From the NCBI GenBank assembly GCA_033296885.1, contig MU864131.1:1-14661 (forward strand): 14,661 nucleotides of DNA. The letters are read 5' to 3'. A model generated the notes under the pieces. It saw only the letters and a program-made list of their open reading frames with translations. It ran no database searches and was not told the origin of the DNA. Positions within the stretch are counted from its first letter, which is position 1. Each line of letters opens with the position of its first letter. Of the stretch, positions 1 through 10,000 are shown in pieces. The translations under genes were made by a program, and so were the position numbers. The DNA comes from Triangularia verruculosa. Its lineage: Eukaryota > Ascomycota > Sordariomycetes > Sordariales > Podosporaceae.

Positions 1-96
1 TAAAATAATTATAAATAAATATATATAAAAAGTAATAATTTATTATTATATAATAAAATAAACTATATTATATTAAAAGATTATTTTTCTTTCTAG
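1..96. other. AT-rich left flank, no gene seen
   Basis: This stretch is almost entirely A and T, with no reading frame and no match to the duplicated block. It resembles heavily RIP-mutated or otherwise AT-rich fungal heterochromatin. The right flank of the window (14276-14661) has the same composition. Confidence 0.6.
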
Positions 97-113
97 AAAA
101 AAAAAAAAAAAAA
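97..113. repeat. A17 homopolymer at left edge of copy 1
   Basis: A run of 17 A residues separates the AT-rich flank from the first recognisable codons of the minus-strand helicase pseudogene, whose frame meets a TAA at 117-115. Read on the gene's strand it is a poly-T just after the possible stop. It could mark the left boundary of the block or be a simple repeat in the 3' region. The second copy is truncated before this point, so the boundary cannot be confirmed here. Confidence 0.6.
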
Positions 114-792
114 TTTATTTACTATCTAAATTCTCTAAAAACCTAGTACGAATATTATCCTAAATAGCACTAACTAATAAATAAAATACTATATCCTTTA
201 ATCCAGCCTACTTCACTCGTACGACTAGTTTATATAAAATATCCCAATTATCCTGAAACTTTATATTATATTTCCTAACTTTTTCCACAACCTCCTTATT
301 AAATTAACCTAAATCCTAAATATTATATAAAGCTATTACCCGGAATAACTTATTTTCGTACGAATAGCGTTTAGAAGTATCCTTTTTAAAACGTCCTTTA
401 TCTTCCTCTAAAACCTTCTACCGATTATATAACTTTTAGGGAATACCGCAAATATTATAACCATAAAACTCTGGAAAACCCCTAGCCTCCTATACAGTGT
501 CCTTAAGTTCTTTAATCCCCCTTTAAATCTATAAAACTATATAGTTTAAAGTAGTTATTTTCTCCCTCTTTTTTTTCCCTTTTAGCCCTGTACGATATTA
601 TACTTAAGTTGAATTAATAATCCTAAAATATTTATACCGGTTATCCTTTTGAAACCGGTACCGGATATACGACTATTTTCTCTCTTTTTAATAAATTAAA
701 TAATTCCCCCTAATCTATTTTAATTTTTTAGTAAATTCCTTAGTTTCCTGTACGATAGTTTTAACTTTCTTAACCTCTAATAAAACTATCCT

Positions 793-1212
793 TTATTATT
801 GGTTCTGTTGAAGATCTATTAAAGCTACTTTTTTATTATCTTTATTATTTAAAATTACTTTTTTAACTTTATCCTCGCTAGAAAACACCGTACGATCTGA
901 CCCGGCTATTCCTTCTCTCTCTTTATTTTCCAATACTACCTGGATCTCTTTGGAAATCTCCTCTTTATCCTTATTATTATTAAAAAATGCCGTACGATTT
1001 AATCTAGCTACTCCTTTCCCCCTTTTATAATCTAATACCCCTTTAATTTCCTTGGGAGTGTTTTTATTAACTTTATTTTTACTATAAGATACTGTACGAA
1101 CTAGTTTATAGCCTTCTACTACTGTTATTAAAACTACTCTTTAATTTAACCGGTTATCTACCTCCTTAATATTATTATTATCTTTAATCCCTAAACCTAA
1201 AATAATCGTACG
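793..1212 (-). repeat. 34-codon imperfect repeats in helicase tail
   Basis: The motif CGTACG, or TGTACG, recurs at 1207, 1093, 991 and 889, with spacings of 114, 102 and 102 bases. On the minus strand each encodes Arg-Thr in the same frame as the helicase. Two adjacent units of exactly 34 residues align well (RT-V/A-x5 ... KEI-x2-VL-x2-K-x3-G). The flanking units (38 residues, and the one after 894) are more diverged. Spacing in multiples of three supports the minus frame as truly coding. Copy 2 carries the same repeats at about 7380-7799, with most CGTACG cores mutated. Confidence 0.75.
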
Positions 1213-2405
1213 AGCTAGCTTTTTATCTTTCTTTTTATATTAATTTTTAAAATTTAATATACGAACCGGCTTTTTCCCTTTTATTTTTTTACTCCTTTCT
1301 ACTAAAACCTTTTTCCTAATTTAACTAAACTTTTTCTTATATAAACTATATAGAACTTCTCTATCTTTATATTTAAATCGATTATCCTTTCTATTAATTA
1401 CCCGAGAAAGAATTATACGATAGTAATTTACTAAATCTTATATAAAGTATTTAATATCCTCTATAACTTAATTTATAAATCCTATAAAAAAACACCCGGC
1501 CGTATAACTCTTTATAAAAATAATAATAGAGTCTAAAGTTAAGCTATCCTTTCTACTACGTTTATTCTTTTAAATAAAGTCCCGTAAATTCCTCGGTAGC
1601 TTAATATAGTAGACCTATTATATATTTGGTATATTAATCTTAACCTTAAGTATAGAGGTTGTTATAATAAGGCTACCTTCTTTAATTTATTTCCGTATAA
1701 TCTTAGCTTTATTATCCTTCCCCTTAATATTATTAAAGTAAACTAAGTAATTTAAAAGTTTAGCTATAATTTTTATACGAGGGATTATTATATAATATAT
1801 TAATACTTTAACTTTAAAGTTCTTCTATATAAAAGCTTAGATAAAGTCTACTATTAAAGTATTACTTTTTCTATTAGTCTGGACTTTATAGATTAAATAT
1901 CGAAGGTTAAGTTTTAAAGTAATTAATTATACGATAGTTAAACGTTAAGGATTAATATATAAAAGACTAAAAAACTTTAACTGGTTTCTTAGAGGGAGAG
2001 TAGCCGTAAGAAAAATAAGCTAGGTTTTAATGGAGGTTAAATATCCTTTAATCTTACGGAGCTTTGGGCGGAAATCGTACGAAATATCTAAGATAATATA
2101 ATATTTATTAAAGACGATCCGATTAAGCTACTATTATATATAAAGGCGGTTAATAAAATCCCGGAAGGTTTTGGTGGTAAAAGACTTAGGGGTAACTAAA
2201 ATAATAGAGGCTATTATAACCTCTTTAGTAGATTAGATTATATAGGGGATCGAGGTTATATAATAATGTTATTCGATATTTTCCTATAAAGTTATAAAGG
2301 GGGAAATAATAATTATTATACTGTCCGGCGTATAATATATAGGAAGAAGGAAGGTTAGCCTTTTTCTACTTTTTATTCTAGTTATTTAAATAATAGGGCT
2401 GGCCT

Positions 2406-2407
2406 CC
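2406..2407 (-). other. One-base deletion in copy 1 next to Walker A
   Basis: Copy 1 reads CCTCCGTACG where copy 2 (about 8991-9001) reads CCTCCTATACG. The missing base moves the minus-strand frame by one just upstream of the ATP-binding loop. In copy 2 the same region reads through without a frame change. It is the only indel I found across about 4.8 kb of helicase alignment, so decay here has been by substitution rather than deletion. Confidence 0.75.
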
Positions 2408-5240
2408 GTACGACCGTAAAAAGGGCTTTAAACTATTTACCTCGAAATTCAGTATTTAGGTTTCTAAATATCTAATATAATTTACTAATTAGATTAATAT
2501 TTTTTAAACGGGTAAGCTTCTTTTATTGTACGATATATCGTTGACTGGTAAATAGGTTAACTTTAGTTTTTTAAAAAGAAATTAAATCGTTTTAGCTAAA
2601 GGTAAAAAAGTAGTACTAAGCCTAACTTAACTTTCGAAGATATTCTTATTATATAGTATAGCTTATTATTTTTTAATCGATTTTCCGGGTATAGATTAAC
2701 CTTACAACCTTAATTAAATGGCCGGTCTAGGTAGTAATAACCTTATCAAAGTTATTTAGGCTTTTCATAAAACTATTACTAAAATCCGAGCTATTTTAAT
2801 CTTCATATAATTCCTACCTTTTCTTTAATAAAATAGATTTAGGGAGGAAGTAGGATAAAAAACGTCGTATAATACTAATCGAAATATACTGCTAGAACTA
2901 TATTTTAATTTTAATATTAAAGTGTCTTTTAATATAAGTTTAAAATATATGATTAAATTTATTAAAGGACTATTACCTCTACTCTTCTTTATACTAATTT
3001 CTAGGAAGCTTTATTTCTAAGGAACTGATCCTAATATTAAAAGTACTTCGTATATATTTAATATCTTAAAAGAAGGCTATGGGCTAAGTAGTTTTATTAA
3101 ATTGGTATTATAGTAAAAGATAAAAAGGGTAGATTAATTAAAGGTACCGTACAATATTAACCCCTAACTTTTTAAGAAGAAAACGATAGATAACCTTTAA
3201 CTTACTAGTATAGTTCAGCCTTTTATAATAGTATAGTACGATAGTAACTATTTTATACTAAATAAAAAGGTTTTTTATATTGCCGATTAAAGTATTACGA
3301 AATTTTAAATTTAAAAGCTTTATTATACGGTTTAATAGCCTACTTAGAAGATAAATAGCGATAAGAAAAAGCCCCTTAAGATAATCGACCTATTTAAAGT
3401 ATAACTTTGCCTTTATTATACGGAACTAATAGAAGTTTAATCTAGTATTTTTTAGTTAAGAAGCCCTAAGTTTTTTATTTAAAAAAATCCGTTATACGAT
3501 TTAATCCTTATATCTATAAAATTAATTATTCTAGCCCTTAATAAAGAAAGAATATCCTATATCGTCCTCCTTAATTATATCCGATAATTTATTTTAAAAA
3601 ACTTTAAGAAAAGAGTTTTTAATATAACTAAAAAAGACTAGTTTTTAGATTATACAATCGATCTACTTAATTAATATATATAATATCTTAATAAAACCAT
3701 TAATAATAAAGGAGATATTTTAATATATAACTTTAGTACCGTCGAAAGCTAAATACCCTTATAATAGTATTTTACTATTAATTTTAAAACCGTACAATCT
3801 AGACTCTAAGATTTAATCTATTAATATAGGCTACTTATCCTTATAAAGTCTAGTTATAAAACGTAAGACCTTAGCTTATACAATATTAAAAAGCCCGTTT
3901 ATATTCCCTTTATTATCGGTAGCCTTATAGAGAAACTATCGTACTATAAAAGCCCGGCTTAATATAATTATACCGGACAATATTCTAATATAATCAGAAG
4001 GTAATAATTATTTACTATCCTCTTTTAATCCTAAAATAATTAAAGTAGAAAGGAAGGGGCTTTTATAAATTAAATTAAGTAATAGATAGTCGAAAAGAAA
4101 GATAATAAAATCTAATAAAGTTCGATTTAATTTCCGTTATACAATATCCTCCTTATTAATAAATACTATTATTATAGTATTAAATTACTTAGTTACCTTA
4201 TTTAATAATTATTTTTATCGAAAGGTAAATAAAAATCTAAGCCGGTCCTTTTCCTTTTAAGTAGCCGTACGAAAGAGGTATTTAAAAATTCTCTTTTAAA
4301 TAAAAGCGTACTTTTCTATTATACGACACTTTAACTTAAATCTAAAAGGCTATCTCGGCTTCTTATCTATAGACTTTTTATTTATCTTAAAAAAAATAGT
4401 AGTTCTAATATTATACGTTAACTAGCTAATTATATTAAAGGTAATATCGTGAATATAATCCTAGGTTATTGTAAGTGCCTTCTTCCTCTGATTTTCAGTA
4501 CCCTTAGCCTAGCCTTTACTAACTTCGAGAAAAACCGTACAACGAAGCTCCTCCTTATTAAAGGACCCGAAGTATTAGGTCTAACTTATCTTTATAACCT
4601 ATAGATTAGGAGCTAGTTTATCCTCGTTTATAACTATAACTTTAATTCTTTATTTAAGTAAATTACTTATTATACGTAGGGTTAAAAGAAAGGTGTTATT
4701 TTTGTTTTCCTACTCTCGTACGGTAGTATCGTTTATTATATTAAATAAGAGAATTGTTGATAGAACTATCTAGGTAATAACCTTAAAATAACTAGTACCC
4801 CGCCGGTTTTAAAAAAAGCACTGGTATAATATACCTGTTTTCTAAGGTACCTCCTATCGTCTTACGGCTCTAATATTACTACCTTTAGTATTAAAATTAA
4901 CTTAGCTATAGTTTATACGATAATATTCTTATATCCGCCGTTTAATAATAATAATATATAAATAATTCTTATATTTTAAATTATAAAAGATTAATAAACT
5001 AAGTTCGGGAATAATAGGAATAAATAATTAAGGAAGTTAAAAATACTTTAGGTTTTATTAATTCTTTTATTTAGTAAAAGAGTCTTTATACTTTCGTATA
5101 ATCTATCCTCGCTAGTTTAGCTTAATAGTTTAGCGGTATTTTATACGAAGATAGGTTATAACTTTATTAATAAAAACCTTAGTTTTATAATCCTTATAAA
5201 TAAAGATAAAATAAGGATAGATAATTATAAAAGGATCTAT

Positions 5241-6017
5241 AATAATGGTAGTTGATAATTAATAATTATAAAAAAAGAGGTTCGTACAATATAAGAGAAA
5301 AAAAGGGGTAAAATATAATTAAATTAAAGTTAATTATTAAGCCGGAGATCGGGGTTTAAATATATAAATTAATTTACTTACTATATAATTTTAGAAATAA
5401 TTTCTATAGATTATTAAGAGGAAGAGGAGGAAAGAAGAAGAAGGGGCTTCCGAACGGGGGAAGGTAATTATATTTATTGTTATTAGCGGATTCTTAAGAG
5501 GAAGAAAGGGAAAAAAGAAGAGAGGATAAAGATATAAGAAAGAAAACCCTTTACGATTGTATAATAATTAATAATAGAGAGATATAATAAAGGAGAATAT
5601 TTTACGACTATATAGTAATTAATAAGAGAGAGATATATAGAAGGAGAATCCTTTTTAATAAATAGTAATTAATAGTAAGGAGATATAATAAAAGAGAACC
5701 CTTTATAACCGTACGGTAATTAATAATAAAAAGATTTTATTAAGTAGAGCGCTTTACAACTATATAGTAATTAATAATAGAGATATTTAATAGTATAAGG
5801 GGTTTATATAATATATTATATAATAAAGTCTAAATAATTTTTTATTATATAATACCTTTACGGTAGTTAATATATAAGGTTTTTAGAAGGAATTAGTACC
5901 TAAACCGGGATCTAGGAATAACTGCTTAATAGTTTAACGGTTAATAAATATAATTTCTTCGAAAGGTTATATATTTAATTTTAATTAAAAACCTTTCTTC
6001 TAAATAAATTAAACTTT
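5241..6017. promoter_or_regulatory. Divergent intergenic region between the two genes
   Basis: These 777 bases lie between the inferred starts of the minus-strand helicase and the plus-strand RGG gene, so they would contain both promoters. Contents: a purine-rich stretch at about 5399-5540 (GAGGAAGAGGAGG-like), five 51-bp tandem repeats at 5547-5798, and AT-rich DNA to 6017. No TATA box or transcription-factor site can be called, because RIP has made TA-rich words everywhere. The same layout is kept in copy 2 (11829-12605). Confidence 0.6.
5547..5798. repeat. Five imperfect 51-bp tandem repeats
   Basis: Units begin near 5547, 5598, 5649, 5699 and 5750. Each unit has CCCTTTACGAC or a mutated form, then a CGTACGG-like core, then TAATTAATAATAGAG and a purine tail AGATATAATAAAGGAGAA. 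The best preserved core contains the perfect palindrome ACCGTACGGT (unit 4). The array lies inside the divergent promoter region and is kept in copy 2 at 12135-12386. It may be a regulatory or protein-binding array, or simply a subtelomeric minisatellite. Confidence 0.8.
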
Positions 6018-6669
6018 ATAAACTTTTAAATAACATTAACGATTAAAATTATAGTTCTCGCTAATAACTCTACCTTTATACGGATCGAAGATAACGAGAA
6101 GATAATTCTTTTTCGTATAAGCTCCTAAGAGATTCGCGACTATATAGGAATACTCGCTTAAAATATAAGTCCCTTCGAATTATATAATACTATAAGCTCT
6201 ATATTAATATATTTAGGATTAATAACGTAGTATATTTAATATACCGTCGTCCGATATTAAAGTTCGGAAATCTTAGATAAATATAAGGAAGGTAGTTATT
6301 AAGCTTAGCTATTTAAATACGCTCTTTATTTAGAGCCGGGGTAAGGAGGTAGAGGAACTTTGTGAGGTTTATTGAAATAATCTTAATAGAGGGCCCTTTA
6401 CTTCTTGTGTTTATACGGTTGGTTTCTTCAGTGGTTATTGTAGAAATTGCAAATAGCGGGATTATATAGTTAGATATACTCTCTCCGAGCAAAATAAAGC
6501 TGTGGGTAACGAAGTTGCCGTCGTATAGGGTAGCTGTAGGGGGGGCCGGGGAAGGGGTGGCCGTAGTCGTGGCCGTGGTGGCCGTGGTGGCCGTGGTGGC
6601 CGTGGTGGACGTGGTGGAGGTGCTGCTTAAGAGTAGTTTACTATTGACTTGACTGGAGATAATAATTAA
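6018..6669 (+). pseudogene. Divergent RGG-box / Cys-motif protein relic, copy 1
   Basis: The frame opens at ATA 6018-6020 (presumed ex-ATG) and reads to about 6350 with RIP-type stops only, including SEILDKYKEGSY and LFKYALYLEP. The coding signal then moves to the +1 frame, where GPFTSCVYTVGFF, CRNCKQR (Cys codons 6439 and 6448), a run of Arg-Gly-Gly units (about 6540-6620) and FTIDLTGD (6637-6660) precede a TAA at 6667-6669. An earlier TAA at 6628 and TAG at 6634 are CAA and CAG in copy 2, so they are RIP-made. The frame change near 6350 occurs in both copies and may be a small intron, an older indel or a misread frame. I do not recognise a named family. RGG boxes commonly bind nucleic acid, and IDLTGD resembles a SUMO-interaction motif. 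The function is unknown. Confidence 0.55.
6541..6621 (+). repeat. GC-rich GGCCGTGGT repeat encoding an RGG box
   Basis: A G-rich island with successive GGC-CGT-GGT codons encodes (Gly-Arg-Gly)n. It keeps many TG dinucleotides, so in copy 1 it largely escaped G-to-A change. The equivalent in copy 2 (about 13130-13188) is heavily mutated (CGTAGT, AAACGT) and 21 bases shorter, which is in frame. Length variation is typical of a coding microsatellite. Confidence 0.8.
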
Positions 6670-7027
6670 AAAAATAAAGTCGTACGGTTAAAAAAAATAT
6701 CTTTGACCTTTATATAATAAAGGTTGCCGTATAATGGAGTAAGTAGGGGTCTACCCTATTAAACCTATCTTTACCTAAAACCCTTTAACTTCCCTCCTAC
6801 GTATCTCTTTCTATAACCCTCGTACGATAATGTAAATACGACTGTTAAATACAGCTTATCGAAATAATTATAATAATGCTTTGTTTGTAAATTTTGGTAT
6901 AGAAAAGTTTAATGGACTGTACGATTGAAATTTTCAACGGACTCTACCCCCTGTTTCTAAAGTGGAGACTTTTTTTTGCGGACGATTTCAACGGACTCTA
7001 CTACAGTCCATCGGAGAATAATAGATA
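6670..7027. other. Non-coding right end of copy 1 with direct repeats and hairpin
   Basis: About 355 bases after the RGG gene hold no open frame. The terminal part is much less RIP-mutated than the rest. It contains CAACGGACTCTAC at 6935-6947 and again at 6989-7001, with a related AATGGACTGTAC at about 6911-6922. The hairpin GGACT-N7-AGTCC lies at 6993-7009. The shared sequence ends at ATAGATA (7027). All of this is repeated in copy 2. Subterminal repeats and a hairpin near a shared end recall a transposon terminus, but no known terminus type (such as CTRR of Helitrons) follows the hairpin. Confidence 0.65.
6993..7009. repeat. Terminal hairpin, copy 1
   Basis: GGACT (6993-6997) and AGTCC (7005-7009) form a five-base perfect stem around a seven-base loop, 18 bases before the end of the shared block. 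The arm overlaps the second CAACGGACTCTAC repeat. The hairpin is unchanged in copy 2 (13560-13576) despite heavy mutation elsewhere. Confidence 0.6.
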
Positions 7028-10000
7028 GAGTACTGTAAATATTATAACTATAAAACTCTAGAAAACCCCCAGCTTCCTATATAGTATCCTTAAGCTCTTT
7101 AACCCCCTTTTAAATCTATAAAACTATATAATTTAAAGTAATTATTTTCTCCCTTTTTTTTTTCCCTTTTAATCCTATATAATATTATATTTAAGTTAAA
7201 TTAATAATCTTAAAATATTTATATCGGTTATCCTTTTAAAACCGGTACTGGATATATAACTATTTTCTTTCCTTTTAATAAATCTAATAATTCCCCTTAA
7301 TCTATTTTAATCCTTTAATAAACTCTTTAACCTTCTATATAATAGCCTTAACCCTTTTAACCTTTAATAAAACTATTTTTTATTATTAATTCTATTAAAA
7401 ATCTATTAAAGTTACCTCTTTATTATCCTTACTATCTAAAATTACTTTTTTAACTTTATCCTCGCTAAAGAATACCGTATAATCTAACTTAGTTACTCCT
7501 TCTTTCTCTCTATTTTCCAATACTATTTAAATCTCCTTAAAAATCTCCTCTTTATCCTTATTATTATTAGAAAATACCGTATAATTTAATTTAATTACTC
7601 CTTCCCTCTTTTTATAATCTAATACCCCTTTAATTTCCTTAAAAATATCTTTATTAACTTTATCTTTATTAAAAGATATTATATAAACTAATTTATAACT
7701 CTTTATTATTATTATTAAAACCGTTCTTTAATTTAACTGATTATTTACCCCCTTAATATTATTATTATCCTTAATCCCTAAATTTAAAATAATTATATAA
7801 GCTAACTTTTTATTTTTCTCTTTATATTAATTTTTAAAATCTAATATATAAATCGGCTTTTTCCTTTTTACTTTTTTATCCCTTTTTACTAAAACCTTTT
7901 TCTTAATTTAACTAAACTTTTTCTTATATAAATTATATAAAACCTCTCTATCTTTATACTTAAATCGATTATCTTTTCTATTAATTACCTAAGAAAAAAT
8001 TATATAATAGTAATTTATTAAGTCTTATATAAAATACTTAATATCTTTTATAATTTAATTTATAAACTTTATAAAAAAATACCTAACTATATAACTCTTT
8101 ATAAAAATAATAATAAAGTTTAAAGTTAAACTATCCCTTCTACTATACCTATTCTTTTAAATAAAATCCCGTAAACTTCTCGATAGCCCAATATAATAGA
8201 CTTATCGTATATCTAATATATTAATCCCAACCCTAAATATAAAAGTTATTATAATAAAGTTACTTTCCTTAATCTATTTCTATACGATTTTAGCCTTATT
8301 ATCCTTCCCTTTAATACTACTAAAGTAAACTAAATAATTTAAAAGTTTAACTATAACTTTTATATAAAGAATTATTATATAATATATTAATACTTTAACT
8401 TTAAAATTCTTCTATATAAAAATTTAAAAAAAATCTACTATTAAAGTATTACCTTTTCTATTAATCTAAACTTTATAAACTAAATATCTAAAATTAAATT
8501 TTAAAGTAATTAATTATATAATAATTAAATATTAAAAATTAATATATAAAAGACTAAAAAACTCCAACTAGTCTCTTAAAAGGAAAATAACCGTAAAAAA
8601 AATAAACTAGGTTTTAATAGAAATTAAATATCCTTTAATTTTATAGAACTTTAAACGGAAATCGTATAAAATATCCAAAATAATATAATACTTATTAAAA
8701 ACGATCTAATCAAACTACTATTATATATAAAGGCGGTTAATAAAATCCCGGAAGGTTTTAATAATAAAAGACTTAGGGGTAACCAAAATAATAAAAGCTA
8801 TTATAACCTCTTTAGTAAACTAAATTATATAGAGAATCGAGGCCGTATAACAACGTCGTTTAATATTCTCTTACAAAGCTACAAAAAGGGAAATAACAAT
8901 TATTACACCGTCCGGCGTACAATATATAAAAAGAAGAAAAGTCAGGCTTTTCCTACTTCCTATTCCAGCTATTTAAATAATAAAGCTAGCCTCCTATACG
9001 ACCGTAAAAAAAGCTTTAAACTATTTACCTCGAAACCCAGCATTTAAGTTTCTAAATATTTAATACAACTTACCAACTAAATTAATATTCTTTAAACGAA
9101 TAAACCTTTTTTATTATATAATATATTATTAACTAATAAATAAATTAACCTTAGCTTTTTAAAAAGAAATTAAATCGTTTTAGCTAAAAGTAAAAAGGTA
9201 ATACTAAACTTAATTTAACTTCCGGAGACGTTCCTATTATATAATATAGCCTATTATTCCTTAATTAATCTCCCGGATATAGATTAACCCTATAACCTTA
9301 ATTAAATAGCCGGTCTAGGTAGTAATAACCCTATCAAAATTATCTAAGTTTCCCGTAAAACTATTACTAAAATCCAAACTATCCTAATCTTCATACGATT
9401 CTTACCCCTTCTTTAATAAAATAAATTTAAGAAGGAAATAGGATAAAAAACGTTATATAATACTAATCGAAATATACCGCCAGAACCGTATTCCAATCTT
9501 AATACCAAAGTATCTTTTAATATAAGTTTAAAGCGTACAAATAAATTTATTAGAGAACTATTATCTCTATTCTTTTTTATATTAACTCTTAAAAAGCCTT
9601 ATTTCTAAGGAACTAATTTTAATATTAAAAATACTTCGTATATATTTAATATCCTAAAAGAAAGTTATAAACTAAGTAATTTTATTAAATTAATATTATA
9701 GTAAAAGATAAAAAAGGTAGATTAACTAAAAATACTATATAATATTAACCCTTAACTCCTTAAAAAGAAAATAATAAATAACCTTTAACTTATTAATATA
9801 ATTTAGCCCTTTATAATAGTATAGTATAATAATAACTATTTTATATTAAATAAAAAAGTTCTTTATACTGCCGATTAAAATATTACAAAACCTTAAACTT
9901 AAAAGCTTTATTATACGGCTTAGTAACCTACTTAGAAAATAAATAGTAATAAAAAAAAACCTCCTAAAATAATCGACCCGCTTAAGGTATAACTTTACCT

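Larger units (their letters stand above)
115..5240 (-). pseudogene. RIP-degraded telomere-linked RecQ-type helicase, copy 1
   Basis: A frame of about 1,700 codons, broken by stops at positions where CAA, CAG or TGG would give TAA or TAG under RIP. One example: TAA at 4298-4296 is TGG in copy 2. The presumed start is ATA at 5240-5238 (ex-ATG). Seen in order: a C2H2 finger at residues about 90-111 as Tyr for Cys/His (C-x2-C-x12-H-x4-H, 4973-4908); a long middle domain with SRLYGFKI near residue 480; then helicase motifs. These are a Walker A relic near 2359-2382, DECH mutated to NKYY (2109-2098), FLTATLP (about 2000), and NIPNI / PRNLRDF with a degraded GRGGRDG-like motif VI (about 1540-1650). 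A 34-residue repeat tail follows. Family knowledge: this architecture fits fungal telomere-linked RecQ helicases, with a DUF3505-like N-terminus. A one-base deletion near 2406 shifts the frame just before Walker A in this copy only. Confidence 0.82.
97..7027. repeat. Copy 1 of a duplicated 6.6-6.9 kb block
   Basis: Bases 441-7027 align over their whole length with 7028-13594 in the same orientation. The places I compared differ by C/T or G/A transitions. The only length differences found were one base at about 2406 and 21 bases in the RGG-coding stretch near 6554-6630. Copy 1 extends about 340 bp further left than copy 2. The block contains a minus-strand helicase pseudogene, a 777-bp divergent intergenic region with tandem repeats, a plus-strand RGG gene relic and a structured right end. 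Sequence identity and order are seen directly; the left limit at 97 is inferred. Confidence 0.93.

Noticed and set aside
5547..5798. CRISPR-like array
   Set aside because: The whole unit repeats imperfectly with no unique spacers, and the context is eukaryotic.
5915..5995. Decayed tRNA gene (seven-base CTTCGAA loop with a pairing stem)
   Set aside because: The anticodon-like hairpin is present, but acceptor and T arms do not pair even after allowing for C-to-T and G-to-A changes.
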